In this document: positions 60,301 to 64,000 of the stretch, in pieces
Layout: every line of letters starts with the position of its first letter
How positions within the stretch are numbered: position 1 is the stretch's first letter
Assembly (NCBI GenBank): GCA_023653785.1
Contig: JAMKCH010012541.1
Span: 25,298 to 89,297, forward strand
Source: Ophioderma brevispina
Lineage: Eukaryota > Echinodermata > Ophiuroidea > Amphilepidida > Ophiodermatidae
Direction of reading: 5' to 3'
DNA length: 64,000 bases
The notes under the pieces: generated by a model
The model's input: the letters and a program-made list of their open reading frames with translations, nothing else
Database searches by the model: none
Told to the model about the DNA's origin: nothing
Translations under genes and position numbers: made by a program

Positions 60301-61639
60301 AGACTCAACTGACTCACACAGATGATAGATTTGGGGTTTGGGCACAATAGGACAGGTAGATTACAATGCTTGAGGTTTGTGTAATATCAATAGGCAGCAC
60401 TTTATGTTTGTGTTATCATTGGCTCTTTGTAATTTATTGATTTTGTTCTGGGTGGCAAATCAATTAACTTTGGGTGGGCAAAGTGTCTGAATGTAGGTCT
60501 GAATTTAAGCTTAATTCCCTATTCATAAAGCCCTTACCAATTCCAGACTTTTGCCTAATTTCAGACACTTTCAGTTACCAGTGGTAACTGAATAGGCAGG
60601 GCTCCAAAGGGGAATCCCCTGGAAATTTTTGTATTTCCCAGATTGTTTGTGGCTTTGTTCCTTATCATAACACAGTACAACATAATTATGTGCCAAGTCA
60701 ACAAAGTCCTTAATATGGCAGAAGGCTGTATCTACTTGTATTTTTTAATCATCAGAATACATCCTGTGACCCCAACCACATATGTACAACGAAGTATCCT
60801 GTAAATATATGGAACACAATGAAAGACTTAATTTTTTTCATTGGTTGGCTTGCAATGATGCAGTGCAATAGGGTAGTCCGGATAATTTTTTTGAGGAGGC
60901 ACATCCCAATTTTTTTTGTTGCCTCAAGTCGGCACATTCTAATCCAAATTCGTTATGTCCATCCTTTTTCTGTATGTACCTTTTTTGCCCTCTTTAATAA
61001 CATTTTAAACACGTTAAAACTATTCCTTTTTTAATCCTATGAGCTCCATTAATCATTGCACCATTTTTTATTTCCAAAGCATAGCACCTTTGACATTTGA
61101 CCCCCTGTACAAACTACCCTTTTTTTGAGTTTTATTGTTCTTAGCTATAACTTGAAACTTCAGGCTGTAGGATAGTAAACTTATACTTTTTGGAATCCTT
61201 ATGGTTAGATAAATAATAGATCCTGGCACCTCGAGTCAAAATATAAGTGTTGAATGAGTGGACTTGCCAGAGAACACCTCCCATGAAAGGTGGTCATTGA
61301 ACAGTGTTCTTAACAACCTTTAATGACTTTTTGTGAAGTCCACTTCCACAGTACATAAGGCTACACATCATGCTTTATCCTTATCTGGTTGTCATCTTGC
61401 TATAAAAAGGAGATGGGCAACAAAGCCGTATCCCAATAGCTCCCTGTGTGACATTGTGCGTGATAGAAATGGAATCTTTTCAGCATGAATTCAAGTGCAC
61501 ACAGCGTCCACAAGGAAACTGTTGAAAATCAATTTTTTGTTTGTCATGTACCCCACGACATACAGTATCCTAATATCTTACTTACAAACCTCAACTTATT
61601 CCTTTTGCGAATATAAACACGTCAGTTGATATAGTCTTG
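57371..61639. other. Noncoding stretch
   Basis: AT-rich sequence with no recognised gene. A CAG acceptor at 58501 and a GTAAAC at 58565 bound a stop-containing stretch that does not resemble the missing GCPII-like exons. GATTGATTGATTGATAG at 59526 is a short tetranucleotide repeat. Confidence 0.4.
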
Positions 61640-62120
61640 GTCCCAGTACTTGGTGGGCGTCCTGCGGAACGTATACTGCGAATACTCACCCAACAATTCA
61701 GGTGACTTTGTTTCAGGTCGATCGTCGATTAGTCGGCTATTTTTAGTACGCTCTGAGCCAAGATCATTGATAGGAATGCTCCAATTGGCTGATTCGTTAA
61801 CAAATCAGTGTCATTCATCAGTTGAAGGCAAGGGCCTAAGTAAACTACACTAAAATGCAATACTACAAAGCTACAACACATAAACCCCCTTTGAAAGAAT
61901 TTCTTTGTGATGGTTTTTCCGTACAAAACACTCCTCACATCAACACACCTAGGATTTGAAATCTGCTTCTACCGGTTGGTCAATGTTTTTTTGTCTCAGA
62001 TCTTGAGATTTTTTAAACCAATCCAGCGACCAATCCGTATCGATCTCCTCCAGACTTGTTGGGTTCGTATTCGCAGTATACTTTTACATGCCCGTTGGTA
62101 CACCAGCAATTCAACGTACT
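61640..62120. repeat. Inverted-repeat element, ~480 bp
   Basis: CGTATACTGCGAATAC and CACCCAACAA (61670-61697) are matched by the inverted complement TTGTTGGGTTCGTATTCGCAGTATAC-type sequence at about 62057-62083. Weaker matching extends outwards (GGTGGGCGTCC versus ATGCCCGTTGGTACACC). A MITE is likely. No target duplication could be fixed. Confidence 0.55.
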
Positions 62121-62537
62121 TGAATGAGACTAAGTTGAAATAAGGAAGAGAGTGCATTTTCCTACCCAAAACAAAACCATACATCTTAGACACCACCTAA
62201 TATGGCCATTTATTCCGTAAGTCATATGTCTTTGTGTCATATTGTGCTTATTATAAAAGATGTTTGATTTTTAATTTTGTTCATATACAGATTGACTGCC
62301 CTGACAAACGCACACTAACATGCTTATTTATGAAAACTGGTCAAAAAAGAAACCAATCAGCGATACAACCACAAAACCAAATTGAGTGATTGCTTCGAGA
62401 ATATATACTTTAAAATGTAAAGAGCTAGGGGCCTCCAATTGCCTGCAGTTACAAAGTATGGAAGTAATGTAAAACATCGGGCAAAATCCATATATTAACC
62501 CCCCTTCGAAGTTCTACGTGTAACAAATTCTTTTTGT

Positions 62538-62990
62538 GGGCCGCCAGCTATAGCTGGCAGGACCCACTTAATCAATCTTTTGTGCGTGTGTATGTGTTTG
62601 TTTGTTATGTTTTTTGCTTTTTTGAATTTTTGAAATTGTTAAGTTTTTTTTTAAATTGACCTCAATTGAAAAGTTTACCTTCAATTGGAACCACACTTCT
62701 GTCATAGGTGTCACAATGGGATCCCTCAATGTTGATGAGGTCAAGGTACATGTTGAAAAGGGTCCAAGGTCATGTGAGTCAAGTTGAAAAATGGGGCTTA
62801 AATGTAAAATTGATCCTAATTGAAAACTTTAAGTTCAATTGGAACCAAACTTTTGTCATAGTGCACCATGCAATCCTCATTATGTTGAGGAGATCAAGGT
62901 CACGTGCCAGGGTCAAAGGTCATGGGGCGGCCCACAGCGTAAATTCTTTGAATATAGCGAGCGCGAAAGCCGAGAACCGCGAAATTCTAG
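62538..62990 (+). mobile_element. Hairpin plus DR1 repeats with Helitron-like end (family H, locus 4)
   Basis: Starts with GGGCCGCCAGCTATAGCTGG..., a perfect 16-bp palindrome GCCAGCTATAGCTGGC at 62543-62558 within GGGxC...GxCCC, after a T run. Two diverged units follow: TTCAATTGGAACCA, GGGATCCCTCAATGTTGATG, GTCAAGGT; then a second with GGGTCAAAGGTCA (62910-62922). The right end reads GAGCGCGAAAGCCGAGAACC, then CGCGAAATTCTAG|TTT: a GCGC-GAAA-GC hairpin and terminal CTAG before T, as in Helitron 3' ends. Units match those at 17418-18120. Noncoding, so nonautonomous. Confidence 0.65.
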
Positions 62991-64000
62991 TTTATTTTGG
63001 CCTTAGGTTAGGGTATGTGTTTAGTGGTAGGCCATAAAATAAAAAGAATTTGTTTCTTGTAAAATTTTAAAGGGGTACATATGTGACTCTTAAGCAACTC
63101 ACTGCATTCATGTGAAGTCTGTATGCCAGGCCTGCCTTTCTGAACAGAGCTTTGGAAATGACTTAACTCTTCTGTATATTCAAAAGAGAGCTATTTCACC
63201 AGCATGTTGTCATTGGTACTTGCTATTTTAAGTCTATCACAGCGCTCTACAAGGTCTGCACATCGTTTTCGAGCAAAACTAGTGCCTGCTCTAATATGCA
63301 TGCATTGTGGAAACCAGCCTATCATATTAAATACACTCGGTAACAGAAGTAATAAATAGTGTTATTCAACAGACTGGTGAAAATGGTGGGCATGCGATTG
63401 AACTACAAAGGGAAGTTTTGCCTAGGTCTTAATCGGGTGCCAATTTGATGGACATGTTACACAGGTGATACACTTCTAGTTTTAACCTCCGGGCCTAACC
63501 ACCTTTCCGATGGCTTCTCTGTTTGGCTTGTTGCATGATATAGATGATATCAATCTCGGAGTAACTAAACAAAATACCTTTTATATTCTCCATGTATCAG
63601 CTCACTGTTTTAGTATGCACACGGGTTAATTCTGCCACAACCAAGGTTTTCAAATCAATTAAATTAGGCAAAATTTTTACAAGGGAAGGTTAATCAAATT
63701 CAATCAGAAATATTTTAAAAACATTCTTATAAAGGGTGATAATGTCTAGCCTTTACAATACTTGATAATTTTGGGCTCACTTTATCTCCAATCAGTTCCT
63801 TTGACTGACTGAAGATAACTGCAGCATGTTTTAAGTCATGAATCAGGTTGGTTATTCCATTGTTAAATGTAAAAATCCTTGGCAAGTGAGGGTTTTTCAT
63901 CACACAAAATATCTGTACCACAATTGTGTGCAGGGTGGACCCACCTGGCACAACAAGCGATCTAACTCCGTTTATGCATCTAGCGGGTGTACCTAGTGTG
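62991..64000. other. Noncoding stretch to window end
   Basis: Nothing recognised. Open frames are short and without motif. Confidence 0.4.

Overview
The window is eukaryotic nuclear DNA, most likely from a marine invertebrate; a deuterostome is plausible, but this is inference. Support comes from small exons with canonical GT-AG borders separated by kilobase introns, very dense short DNA transposons, tandem-repeat elements, a decayed LINE, and no bacterial-style gene packing. No open reading frame exceeds about 204 codons, and nearly all the longer ones are chance or repeat-derived.

The one gene I can support runs left to right from about 14.8 to 43.0 kb. It is a type II membrane protein of the M28B family (glutamate carboxypeptidase II / NAALADase, the FOLH1-NAALAD2 group, which also contains transferrin receptor). 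Seven coding exons were assigned by splice sites, phase and similarity: N-terminus plus transmembrane helix (14824-15176), start of the ectodomain (16962-17108), 18447-18588, 23584-23713, 24699-24891, 37276-37457 and 42867-42990. One exon (the end of the protease-associated domain) is missing between 24.9 and 37.3 kb, and everything after the first zinc-ligand region is not found. Three of the seven exons need small frame corrections. The tRNA-like sequence at 44.4 kb also lacks one T of its normally invariant GGTTCGAATCC. This points either to a decayed gene or to single-base indel errors in the assembly.

The rest is repeats. 1.7-3.4 kb: a 0.75-kb tandem duplication carrying a TTAA-flanked MITE and a tRNA-like SINE on the minus strand. 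6.2-7.0 kb: a TTAA-ended element with long inverted termini. 8.0-8.4, 23.9-24.2 and 40.6-41.0 kb: a second TTAA MITE family. 10.6-12.2, 17.4-18.1, 47.5-48.6 and 62.5-63.0 kb: elements built as a 5' hairpin followed by tandem repeats, two of them running into G-rich minisatellites; one ends like a Helitron. 28.9-35.3 kb: a heavily mutated I/Nimb-like LINE with zinc knuckle, endonuclease, reverse transcriptase and RNase H traces. 46.9-54.9 kb: inverted copies of a ~120-bp repeat flank a segment whose core (about 48.75-54.3 kb) is conspicuously G+C-rich and poor in A on the plus strand. This core is the least explained part of the window.

I do not see a new multigene system. The best leads are the GC-rich flanked block, the hairpin/tandem-repeat family (some members carry perfect AGGTCA DR1 motifs), and a Glu where M28B peptidases have their bridging zinc-ligand Asp.
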